A stretch of 64,000 nucleotides of DNA from Palsa-147 sp036513895. Its GTDB lineage: Bacteria; Acidobacteriota; Terriglobia; Acidiferrales; UBA7541. The stretch covers positions 26,104-90,103 of the forward strand of contig DATBYF010000013.1 in NCBI GenBank assembly GCA_036513895.1. Direction: 5' to 3'. The translations under genes and the position numbers were made by a program. The notes under the pieces are model-generated. The model ran no database searches. It was not told where the DNA came from and saw only the letters and a program-made list of their open reading frames with translations. Numbering within the stretch: the first letter of the stretch is position 1; each line of letters begins with the position of its first letter. Positions 38,295 to 45,931 of the stretch are shown here, piece after piece.

Positions 38295-38993
38295 CTATCG
38301 GTCTGGTGCAGCGTCCACTGTCTTTAGAGACCCATCGACCGCCTTCCGTTGTAGGATTATCTTCAATTTCTCTCCGGCCGACCGCATCAGCTGACGGTCA
38401 ACTTCCGTGAAGTGCTGCATCTCGCGGGCCGCCGGGGATAACGGTTGCGTTTGTGTTTGCATCGGCATCCCACGGTCGATGATTTTCTGGCCGACATCAC
38501 GACGTGTAAGCGTGTCGAGCAAATCGTTCAGTACGTGCATATCGTGATACCAAGCTGGAAGCGAAATTCCCTCTTTGGTTTCTACGGCCTCGGCCCGCTC
38601 AACATGCTTCGTGTGCTTGTCCCAAAGAAACTGCCCGACCTTGTCGGCCGTGACAACGTCAACCACGGCTTGGGCGACTTCGGACGGCTTCGGTGGCGCT
38701 TCAGTCGGCTTGGGAACATGCACAAGCGCCGTCTGCGATTGGCACTTTCGTCTCTGGATTCGGATGTTCAGCGCGGTGATGTAGACGCGAAGCGTCTCGA
38801 ACGAGATATCCTGACATTCACCTCGCCGCTCCCAGGTCTGCACTTCGCGCGCGACCTGGGCCACTGCTGCGCCAGACATCAAGCGTTCGCAGAGGATTCG
38901 GAATTGTGGGATGGTCTGGAGTTTGCGAATCCACGATTCTTCGTACTTCTCGCGGTGGGTTTGCCGTTCGTCTTTACGCTCTCTCGATGGCAT
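38295..38993 (-). CDS. Hypothetical protein, 232 aa
   Basis: Very charged N-terminus (MPSRERKDERQTHREKYEESW), then a possible HTH-like helical unit (LCERLMSGAAVAQVAREVQTWE), and a Pro-rich linker near residue 95. The second half is helical with an LNDLLDTLTRRDVGQKII segment. It reads like a plasmid or phage DNA-binding protein, but I recognise no family. The plus-strand frame over the same DNA is worse in composition. Confidence 0.55.
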   Translation of the reverse strand: MPSRERKDERQTHREKYEESWIRKLQTIPQFRILCERLMSGAAVAQVAREVQTWERRGECQDISFETLRVYITALNIRIQRRKCQSQTALVHVPKPTEAPPKPSEVAQAVVDVVTADKVGQFLWDKHTKHVERAEAVETKEGISLPAWYHDMHVLNDLLDTLTRRDVGQKIIDRGMPMQTQTQPLSPAAREMQHFTEVDRQLMRSAGEKLKIILQRKAVDGSLKTVDAAPDR

Positions 38994-39376
38994 GGTGAAG
39001 ACCAGTTAAAGCCACAAGTCAGTTCGCGTGAGGCAGAATATCACGCAACATTCCTGGCAGCATTATCGTACTTCTATGTCCGTTGTTAACTCCGCTTTCC
39101 CGGCACGCAACGGATTCAAAAGCCCCGAAGGTTTAGCGTAAACGTCTTCAGGTCGGCGTCTATTTCTCGCGACTTAATGCCGAACGCCATCGCGGCGTTC
39201 ATGTGCTCTGCCAGTCTAAACGATAAAAGTGATAAGGCTGTAAGCCTCCCTGAACCGAATAACTTAACGTCACGGAGATGCCAGGCTGAGCAACCACGAA
39301 CCGAATGTTATCCGCAACGCAAGGGTGGTTCTTGCTCAGGAACGAGCATGTTTGACAGCATGTGGCGGCGTCTTCT
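38994..39376. other. Non-coding stretch, 383 bp
   Basis: A minus-strand frame of about 60 codons (around 39130-39315) looks protein-like but has no start except an internal ATG. It is not called. Confidence 0.35.
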
Positions 39377-40207
39377 TTAATGCTTGAGGTTTGCTATCAG
39401 GGCAAATTTCTCTGCTCGAAACGGTGTTCTCCCGCTGAATGCATTGAAGAAAGTATTCTTGCACTCCATTTGACCACAAAGAGCGGGCCAAACGGGCATG
39501 TGACGATATATAAGCGGCCAGCTACTCATCGGTTTCCGAGTTTGCTTTATGAACTTGAGCTTTTCCTTGCTACGCTGGCCTGCGATTTTCTTTAGAACCC
39601 AATGTCCGCACACGGCGCACCGAGCAAGTCGGGAGAGTTGAGAGTTAGCAACTGCCCGCACAAACATCCAGTCAAGAAGGTCGCTCGGCCGGTGAATGGA
39701 CACGCGCAGCGTCGGCAGAAGTTGTGTTGCCCCGTGACGCAAAGCGGCACGCTGGAATCGGTGGGCAAGATGGAATTGGGGTAATTGGAATTCTCCGCGA
39801 ATGAGCAAATAAGCATCTAGGTCGCGGAAAGCTTGCTGGCTCAAGTCGGACTTGCTCGCCGTATAGGGGCCAACTACAGCGGCGCGCCAGTTTTGTTGGG
39901 CATTCGGAAGGGATTCCGACGCGTCCTCTAGCCAGTATTCGGCTTTGGCTAACCCAAGTCGGTCATCCTCAATCAGGACCGACATCGACTTAAATGTCAT
40001 GTACGTCCCGCTCGTGGAGGAAAGTTCTGGCCCGGGAACCCCGCTTACAATCGAAACGACCTTATCGCCAAGGGCCGTTATCCGCATCGCCTCGACTACC
40101 TCGTACAACACCGCTCGCCTGTTCAGGTCAGCCCGGAGGAAGTTCAGGCACAACTGCAGTTCAGATTTGCGCAGAGGATGGAGCGTTAATTCGACAGGTC
40201 GTTCCAC
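39377..40207 (-). CDS. Hypothetical protein with C-terminal zinc-binding segment
   Basis: 276 aa. Residues 1-190 have no known domain. The C-terminal region LSRLARCAVCGHWVLKK followed by ALCGQMECKNTFF has two Cys pairs spaced like a small treble-clef or CGNR-type zinc finger. Divergent from the XRE gene at 40343, with an inverted repeat between them, which suggests joint regulation. It may be a DNA-binding regulator of the island. Function unproven. Confidence 0.6.
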   Translation of the reverse strand: MERPVELTLHPLRKSELQLCLNFLRADLNRRAVLYEVVEAMRITALGDKVVSIVSGVPGPELSSTSGTYMTFKSMSVLIEDDRLGLAKAEYWLEDASESLPNAQQNWRAAVVGPYTASKSDLSQQAFRDLDAYLLIRGEFQLPQFHLAHRFQRAALRHGATQLLPTLRVSIHRPSDLLDWMFVRAVANSQLSRLARCAVCGHWVLKKIAGQRSKEKLKFIKQTRKPMSSWPLIYRHMPVWPALCGQMECKNTFFNAFSGRTPFRAEKFALIANLKH

Positions 40208-40248
40208 CGAAAAGCACCTCTGCCCTCGAAACTAAGACTTCAATATTT

Positions 40249-40282
40249 ATTAGACCTTAGTTTAAACACACTCTGGTCTAAT
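40249..40282. promoter_or_regulatory. Inverted repeat between divergent genes, likely operator
   Basis: ATTAGACC (40249-40256) and GGTCTAAT (40275-40282) are perfect 8-bp arms separated by 18 bp, about two to three helical turns centre to centre. It lies between the minus-strand gene ending its promoter at 40207 and the XRE gene at 40343, so an XRE dimer site is the natural reading. Confidence 0.5.
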
Positions 40283-40295
40283 TGCACTTCGCAGG

Positions 40296-40328
40296 CAGCA
40301 ACGCCGCCTTGCGGCAGGGATGTTGCTG
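40296..40328 (+). promoter_or_regulatory. Hairpin in the 5' leader of the XRE gene
   Basis: CAGCAAC (40296-40302) pairs with GTTGCTG (40322-40328), enclosing a second stem GCCGC-CTT-GCGGC (303-315). It lies just upstream of GGAGG and the ATG at 40343. It could be a translation-control element or an attenuator. Confidence 0.4.
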
Positions 40329-40342
40329 AAACGGAGGCTTAA

Positions 40343-40585
40343 ATGAAAGCGCTGAAGAATTTGCGAAAGGCTGCGGGACTGACCCAATTCGAACTCGAAC
40401 ACAAGGTACGCGTGCCCCGCTCGAAAATCTCGTTGGCTGAATCCGGACAGCTTGCGCTAAGCGAGAAGGAAGTCAGGGCAATTTGCCGCCTCCTGGTCCG
40501 CGAGATACGAAAGCGGGGCACACGCCTCGCAGAGGCTCTGAAGCATGCTGAAGACCTATGCGAGACGCACGGGATTGCGCGGTGA
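40343..40585 (+). CDS. XRE-family regulator, 80 aa
   Basis: GGAGG precedes the ATG. The Cro/CI HTH is MKALKNLRKAAGLTQFELEH, then RVPRSKISLAESGQLALSEKEV. The tail is a basic helix (EIRKRGTRLAEALKHAEDL). It probably binds the inverted repeat at 40249-40282 and controls the replication/integration genes downstream. Confidence 0.82.
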   Translation: MKALKNLRKAAGLTQFELEHKVRVPRSKISLAESGQLALSEKEVRAICRLLVREIRKRGTRLAEALKHAEDLCETHGIAR

Positions 40586-40653
40586 GCCGAAGCGGCTCCA
40601 ACGGCTCTTCGTCAATCGCTGATTACAAGGCTTGAAAGGAGCCACCGCCGACC

Positions 40654-41331
40654 ATGCCTAAGAGAATTCTGGACGGAGAAGCAATGTGGAGTTCCACGAA
40701 GTTATCCACATGCGCGGAATGGGCGAGAGTGGAGTACGCATGGCTCTATCCACTCGCCGATTGCAACGGGTGCTTCGAGATTACATCTGTGCGTGCGGTC
40801 TGGAGCAAGGTTTCCACCGTCCGACCGCGCTTAACATGCCAGAAAATTTTGCGGACGCTCGAAGAGTTCGCGAAAGCCGGACTTCTGTTTGTGTGGGAAG
40901 AGAACGGAAAGCGATACGCGCACTGGACTAATTCAGACAGGCCGGGTCGTCTTCCAAAGGCTTCGGACCGCTACAAATACCAGAAATTAGCACCGTCAGT
41001 TCCAGGCGAAAAACTGGCGCTATTTTTGGCTCAATTCAGCAAGCCAATATCGCCCCAAAGGGGCGCTAAACGGGCGACTGTGGGGCGCGTAGGTTTTGGT
41101 GTTGGTTTAGGTTTGGGTGAAGGTATTGGAATAGGAGAAGGTGTCGGTGTTGAAGCGCCGCAAATCGCGGCGCAGAGCACGGCAGCAGAAACCGCTGCCG
41201 CTTTTCTTCCTCCTGTTGATGAAAAGAAAAGTTCAAAATCAAAATTCGCAGCTGAACGCGATGAGACATTGCGACCCGAGGCGGAGCGCCAGAAGGAAGA
41301 ACTCTACAAGCGATTCGGAAAAACAAAGTGA
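40654..41331 (+). CDS. Replication-initiator-like protein with Gly-rich linker
   Basis: 225 aa, AAAGGAG about 12 nt upstream. Residues 1-110 follow the pattern of small phage or plasmid replication proteins with a winged helix (LSTCAEWARVEYAWLYPLADCNGCFE, then ILRTLEEFAKAGLLFVWEENGKRYAHW). A Gly-rich linker of GxGxG units follows at 144-166, then a charged helical tail. A replication or copy-control role for the excised element is inferred from the pattern only. Confidence 0.6.
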   Translation: MPKRILDGEAMWSSTKLSTCAEWARVEYAWLYPLADCNGCFEITSVRAVWSKVSTVRPRLTCQKILRTLEEFAKAGLLFVWEENGKRYAHWTNSDRPGRLPKASDRYKYQKLAPSVPGEKLALFLAQFSKPISPQRGAKRATVGRVGFGVGLGLGEGIGIGEGVGVEAPQIAAQSTAAETAAAFLPPVDEKKSSKSKFAAERDETLRPEAERQKEELYKRFGKTK

Positions 41332-41433
41332 GCGGATTCGATTGTTTCAATTCTGAAGAGCGCGAGATTCTCAAACAGACCCAACTTCTGCGGTCGATAC
41401 ACGGGCGAGAAGCTATGACAGCGAGCAGCGCCC

Positions 41434-41733
41434 ATGAATAAAAGCGGTACACACTCACCGGATAACCTGCTGACTGTGGCAGAGATTGCCGGCCTGCTCC
41501 GCGTAAAGCCCAGTTGGGTGTACGAGCACGCGGAAGAACTCGGTGGATTCCGTCTCGGAAAGTATCACCGGTTCTCACTGCCGCGGGTGATGGATAGGCT
41601 TGAAAGGGGAGAAATTAGTCGTTCCGCGGTGGGGTCATCAACCCAACGACCTGCTTCAACCACAAGAAAAAAGGACGGTTCTAATGGGCAGGGAACAGAT
41701 GAGGAACAAAAAGCGCTTGACTCGGAAGTTTAA
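41434..41733 (+). CDS. Excisionase-like HTH protein, 99 aa
   Basis: Residues 11-55 form the HTH_17/AlpA-type DNA-binding unit (LLTVAEIAGLLRVKPSWVYEHAEEL, then the wing GKYHRFSLPRVMDRL). The tail is low-complexity. It sits just before the RHH-like gene and the integrase and overlaps the former by 50 bp. It is probably the directionality factor for excision. Confidence 0.75.
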   Translation: MNKSGTHSPDNLLTVAEIAGLLRVKPSWVYEHAEELGGFRLGKYHRFSLPRVMDRLERGEISRSAVGSSTQRPASTTRKKDGSNGQGTDEEQKALDSEV

Positions 41734-41962
41734 TGTATATACAAATAAGCCTGCGATGGCTATTGGAAGGCCAGCCAAACCGGAGCATTTGAGACGTAGC
41801 CAGCTTTTTCCCATTCGGCTCACGCCCAGCGAGATGGCGACTCTCGAAGACGCCTCTCGCGAGCTGCAGGAATCGGTCGCCGCAATACTCCGCAAGGGAG
41901 CCTTTCTCTATATCCGTCGCAAAGGCAAAGACGGGTCACGAACGAAAGGAGAAAAACAGTGA
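41684..41962 (+). CDS. Small RHH-like protein, 92 aa
   Basis: ATG at 41684 has AAGGA 9-10 nt upstream; longer starts in frame lack a ribosome-binding site. The core FPIRLTPSEMATLEDASREL, then a helix ending in AAILRKGAFLYI, has the spacing of a ribbon-helix-helix DNA-binding protein (MobC-like or CopG-like), between basic tails. Its stop overlaps the integrase GTG by 4 bp, so the two are co-translated. Confidence 0.65.
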   Translation: MGREQMRNKKRLTRKFNVYTNKPAMAIGRPAKPEHLRRSQLFPIRLTPSEMATLEDASRELQESVAAILRKGAFLYIRRKGKDGSRTKGEKQ

Positions 41963-43149
41963 CTCGCCAAACGTATCAGCACGGATGGGTATCAAATCCG
42001 ATTCGCACTCAGCGGGGAATCGCATTCAAGATTCGCTACCGAGTGAGGACGGCGGAAGGCAAATGGAAGCAGAGGTCTGAAACGCTGTACAACCTGACAG
42101 GAAGGAAGGAAGCGCGTGCGGCAGTGGAACAGAAAATCAGACAGGCGTCTGCGATGCCACCTGAAACTACCGATTTGACGTTCAGGGAATTCGTGGAGAC
42201 CTACTGGCTGCCACATCTTGAGCGCAATGGAATGAAACCCTCGACACGAGCCGGATACGATAGCGCGTTACAGCGACATATCCTGCCCGTGCTGGGTGGA
42301 TTAAGACTAGCGGACGTAGCGCCGTTGCACATCGAGAACTTCATGAAGAGCAAGCTGAGCAGCAAGACCAAACTTTCCCCTAAGACGGTGGTCAATCTGC
42401 TCCGATTGGTTCAAGGCATTTTCTCGGTGGCGGTGGACAATGACCTAATTGTGCGTTCGCCCGTCCGGAGAAAGCACAAACCACACGTCCCGCAGTCTGA
42501 AAAGATGGCGTGGACGCCAGAGCAGGTGAGGGCGATTATAGATGAGATTTCGCAAAATTATCGCCCGCTGTTCGTTTGCCTCGCATTAACCGGACTTCGC
42601 GCCGGAGAACTGCTTGGTTTGCAATGGAAAAACCTCAACCTTGAAACAGGGGAACTTCGGGTAGAACAAAGCCTCTGGAACAATCAAGTCGTAACGCCGA
42701 AGACCAAGAGTAGCAAGGCCTCAGTTTGGTTTGACAAAATACTGACTGATGCCTTTTCAGAACAACGCAAACACTCCGTGCACACTGGCCCAGATGATTT
42801 TGTTTTCTGTAAATCGGACGGGTCACCACTCAACCCAGACGTTCTCCGCAGGGACGTGCTGTACCCAGCATTGGACCGTCTCCGCATTCCTCGGACAAAG
42901 GGAGCTTCCGGCTTTCATGCGTTTCGACACACCGCTGGAAGTGTCGTTGAAGCTTCTACCGGACGGCTCAAGTTGGCGCAGAGACTTTTGCGGCACAGCA
43001 ATGTGAGCACGACTGCTGATATTTACACGCACACGACGAAGCAAGCAGAACGCGAGGCCGCGGTCGCCTTAGAACGGGCGTATTTTGGCGATTTGTTCCC
43101 AGTTGTTCCCAATTCGGGGAACGGGAACAAGAGCGAAGCGGTCAATTGA
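41959..43149 (+). CDS. Tyrosine integrase of the tRNA-His island
   Basis: 396 aa, GTG start overlapping the upstream stop (GTGA). An N-terminal AP2-like arm-binding part and core-binding helices (72-165) precede the catalytic domain: R214 (TGLRAGEL), K250/K253, H320-x-x-R323 (HAFRHT), H346 (LLRHSN) and Tyr nucleophile Y356 (ADIYTH). All residues are present, so it should be active. It ends 30 bp before the right repeat. Its last codons overlap TGTTCCC motifs that may be arm sites, which would let the protein autoregulate. Confidence 0.95.
   Translation: MTRQTYQHGWVSNPIRTQRGIAFKIRYRVRTAEGKWKQRSETLYNLTGRKEARAAVEQKIRQASAMPPETTDLTFREFVETYWLPHLERNGMKPSTRAGYDSALQRHILPVLGGLRLADVAPLHIENFMKSKLSSKTKLSPKTVVNLLRLVQGIFSVAVDNDLIVRSPVRRKHKPHVPQSEKMAWTPEQVRAIIDEISQNYRPLFVCLALTGLRAGELLGLQWKNLNLETGELRVEQSLWNNQVVTPKTKSSKASVWFDKILTDAFSEQRKHSVHTGPDDFVFCKSDGSPLNPDVLRRDVLYPALDRLRIPRTKGASGFHAFRHTAGSVVEASTGRLKLAQRLLRHSNVSTTADIYTHTTKQAEREAAVALERAYFGDLFPVVPNSGNGNKSEAVN
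43094..43129. repeat. TGTTCCC repeats, candidate integrase arm sites (right)
   Basis: TGTTCCCA occurs at 43094-43101 and 43104-43111 (10 bp apart), and the inverse GGGAACA at 43123-43129, with a degenerate inverse at 43116-43122. They lie in the last codons of the integrase gene and match the core of the left repeats at 8763-8808. Confidence 0.5.
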
Positions 43150-43178
43150 AATGGAAGTTGAATTGGCTGAAGGAGATG

Positions 43179-43224
43179 TTGGGGTGAGCGATGGGATTTG
43201 AACCCACGACCCTCGGTGCCACAG
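43179..43224. repeat. attR: 46-bp direct repeat inside tRNA-His
   Basis: Identical to 8647-8692. It covers the tRNA-His 3' half, so integration restores an intact tRNA. Confidence 0.92.
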
Positions 43225-43256
43225 ACCGATGCTCTACCAACTGAGCTACGCTCACC
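43180..43256 (-). tRNA. tRNA-His (GTG anticodon)
   Basis: Minus-strand cloverleaf: G-1 plus acceptor arm GTGAGCG pairing with CGCTCAC, D-arm TAGCTCAGTTGGTAGAGC, anticodon loop CTGTGGC (GTG), T-arm GGTTCAAATCC, discriminator C and encoded CCA. The extra 5' G (43256) is the normal His identity element. It is the integration target of the island. Confidence 0.95.
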
Positions 43257-43377
43257 GCCGGTTGATTGGGAACATTTTAACACTACTTTACTTACGCTGC
43301 CTCTCTTTGCACGTTTGCGATGGAAGTCAAACCTGAATTCAGTGTGACGTCCTGACTTTCGCTCCGTCTAAACTTTC

Positions 43378-45841
43378 ATGAACACGCTATTGGCAGACAT
43401 TCGTTACGCACTCCGTGGTTTCAGGCAGACTCCCGGATTTATCACGGTGGTGGCCTTTCCCTGGCGATCGGAATTGGCGCATGCACTTCGCTTTTCAGCA
43501 TTGCGAATGCGCTTTTGCTGCGGCCGCTCCCTTATGCCGATGCGGATCGGTTGGTGATTTTGTGGAATCGTTCGCCTGGATTGAATATCACCCAGGATTG
43601 GTTTTCTACGGCGCAGTATTTCGACATCAAGAACGGGCATCGCGGACTCGAGCAAGTGGCCATCGCCATCGGCGGAGATGAAAATCTAACCGGCAATGGC
43701 GATCCGGAACGCGTTGGGGCCATTCATATCTCATCGAATTTGTTGCCCATGCTTGGCGAGAAGGCGGCGCTTGGCCGGCTTCTCATTGCTGACGAAGATG
43801 TGCAAGGAGCTGCGCCAACGGCGCTGCTTAGCTACGGAATGTGGACGCGGCGCTACGGAAGCGTCCGAAGATCGTCGGCAAGTTTATTCAGGTGAATGGC
43901 GTCTCCCGCGAGGTTGTTGGAGTGCTGCCTAAATCATTTTCGCTGCTGCGGGAAGTGTTACCTACGCTTGGTGGCGCCGAGCAGGCCGACATTTTGCTTC
44001 CGTTGCCGCTCGCGCCCGACGCCGCGCGGAATCGCGACCGTGAAGACTACAACATTATCGGAAAGCTTCGCCGGGGCGTGTCGGCGCGCCAGGCCCAGGC
44101 CGAGATGGATACGATCACGGCGCGGTTGCGGCACGATTATCCAGACGTCTATCCGCCCAATGGCGGGTTAACGTTTGGCGTTGTGCCATTGCTCGAGCAG
44201 GTCGTTGGAGATGCGCGCTATTCGCTTTTCGTCCTCCTCGGGGCGGTGGGATTTGTGTTGCTGATCGCCTGCGCCAATGTTGCGAACTTGCAGCTTTCGC
44301 GCGCCGTTTCGCGGCAGAAGGAGATCGCCGTACGGGCCGCCCTCGGCGCAAGCCGCGGCCGGATTCTGCGTCAATTATTCACGGAAAGCGTGTTACTCGC
44401 GCTCGGCGGCGGCGCGCTGGGAATTTTATTTTCGTTCCTGTGCGTCCATTGGGTGCATGTACTGGGGCCGAAAAGCGTCCCACGGCTCGCTTCGATTGGC
44501 GTAGATGGCGAGGCTTTGCTGTTCACCGGAGCGCTCTGTGTTTTCTCCGGGATTCTTTTTGGCCTGGCCCCCGCCTGGCGCGCCACTCAAATTGATCTGC
44601 ACAGCACTCTGAAAGATGCCGGACGCGGGTCAGCCGGCGCAGGTAGCGTCTGGGGACGCGGACGCAATTTGCGGCGAATGCTTGTGATCTCAGAAATGGC
44701 GCTATCAGTCGTGCTGCTGATCGGTGCGGGACTGTTGATTCGCAGCTTCGCCAGATTGCTGCACGTTTCCCCGGGATTCAATCCCGAAAACGTGTTAACC
44801 GTCGAGCTGACCATGAGCGGCCCGAAATATGATAGCGCAGCAACTATTCTCGCCACCTATCACCTGCTGTGGCAACGACTCGAGGCGCTGCCAAGCGTCA
44901 GCGCAGCCGGCGCAGTTACGTCGCTGCCCCTGAGTGACATGTTCGCTTGGGGCCCAATCGTAATCGAAGGGCGTACGCCTCCAGCGGGCGAAAATTTCAT
45001 CAATGCCGACCAGCGCATAGCGGGTGGCGATTATTTTCAAGCTATGCAAATTCCGCTACGCAGCGGGCGATTCTTCAATGAGCAGGACACGACGACGAAT
45101 CTGCCCGTAGCCATCATTGATGAATTCATGGCCCGCGAATATTGGCCGCGCGAAGATCCTCTGGGCAAGCGCTTTCGCTTCGGCGGCCTCGATGCCGATG
45201 GGAAATGGATCACGATAGTCGGCGTGGTGGGACGGATCAAGCAGTACACGCTGGATACCGATTCGCGCATAGCACTTTATCTGCCACAGACGCAGTATCC
45301 CGCGCGCTCAATGAACGTCGTTCTGCGCAGCCGCACAAATCCAATAGCGCTGGCGCCGGCTGTAGGAGATGCAATTCACTCGCTCGACTCAGATTTGCCG
45401 CTCTACAACGTCCGCACCATGCAGCAGCGCCTGAATGAATCTTTAGGCCGGCGCAAGTTCTCGATGCTGCTGCTAACCGGCTTCGCCGCATTCGCTCTAG
45501 CCCTGGCGACCCTCGGCGTCTACGGCGTGATCGCATACCTCGTAAATCAAGGCACGCGCGAATTGGGAATTCGCATTGCCCTAGGCGCCTCGCCAGGGAA
45601 TGTTCTCGGCCTGGTAGTCCGTCAAGGAATGTCTCTTGCGTTGACAGGAGTGGCCATAGGAGTAGCCGGCGCACTGGCGCTAACGAAAGTGATCCAAAGT
45701 CTCTTGTTCGGCGTGAGAGCTACCGACGCGCTCACGTTTGCCGCGGTTCCTCTGCTCCTCACTCTGATCGCATTGCTAACCAGCCTGGTGCCGGCGCGCC
45801 GTGCCGCCCGAATCGACCCAATGATCTCGCTGCGCAGCTAG
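43378..45841 (+). pseudogene. ADOP/MacB-like permease with two frameshifts
   Basis: The product starts MNTLLADIRYALRGFRQTPG and ends DPMISLRS, the standard ADOP layout: an N-terminal leader helix, two MacB periplasmic-type and FtsX-type halves. It has lost one base near 43455-43459 (after ITVVA, where LSLAIGIGA should follow) and one near 43860-43864 (after RRYGS, where PKIVGKF should follow). Correcting both would give about 821 aa. The largest open part is 43841-45841 (666 aa). This is either a decayed gene or assembly error. Permeases of this type occur in large numbers without ATPase partners in Acidobacteriota. Confidence 0.88.
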
Positions 45842-45931
45842 TGACGCGTGCAACCGTTGCGCGTTGAACGCGAACAGCTCCGTGGCCGATAAGTCGAACG
45901 ATTATTCAATCAGCTTGATCAGCCGCATCTA

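Larger units (their letters stand above)
8647..43224. mobile_element. Integrated genomic island at tRNA-His, about 34.5 kb
   Basis: Bounded by the 46-bp repeats at 8647-8692 and 43179-43224. A tyrosine integrase gene ends 30 bp from the right repeat, with an excisionase-like HTH gene and a small RHH-like gene upstream of it. No conjugation or virion genes are seen, so it is an integrative element of unknown transfer mode, or it depends on a helper. Cargo is mostly defence genes plus secreted and redox-type proteins. The DNA reads less GC-rich than the flanks (not computed). Confidence 0.9.

Noticed and set aside
38445..39089. 214-codon plus-strand frame
   Set aside because: It lies opposite the better-composed minus-strand gene 38295-38993.
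39130..39315. Protein-like minus-strand frame with no start
   Set aside because: It opens at a TAA and has only internal ATGs; may be a relic, but there is no family match.
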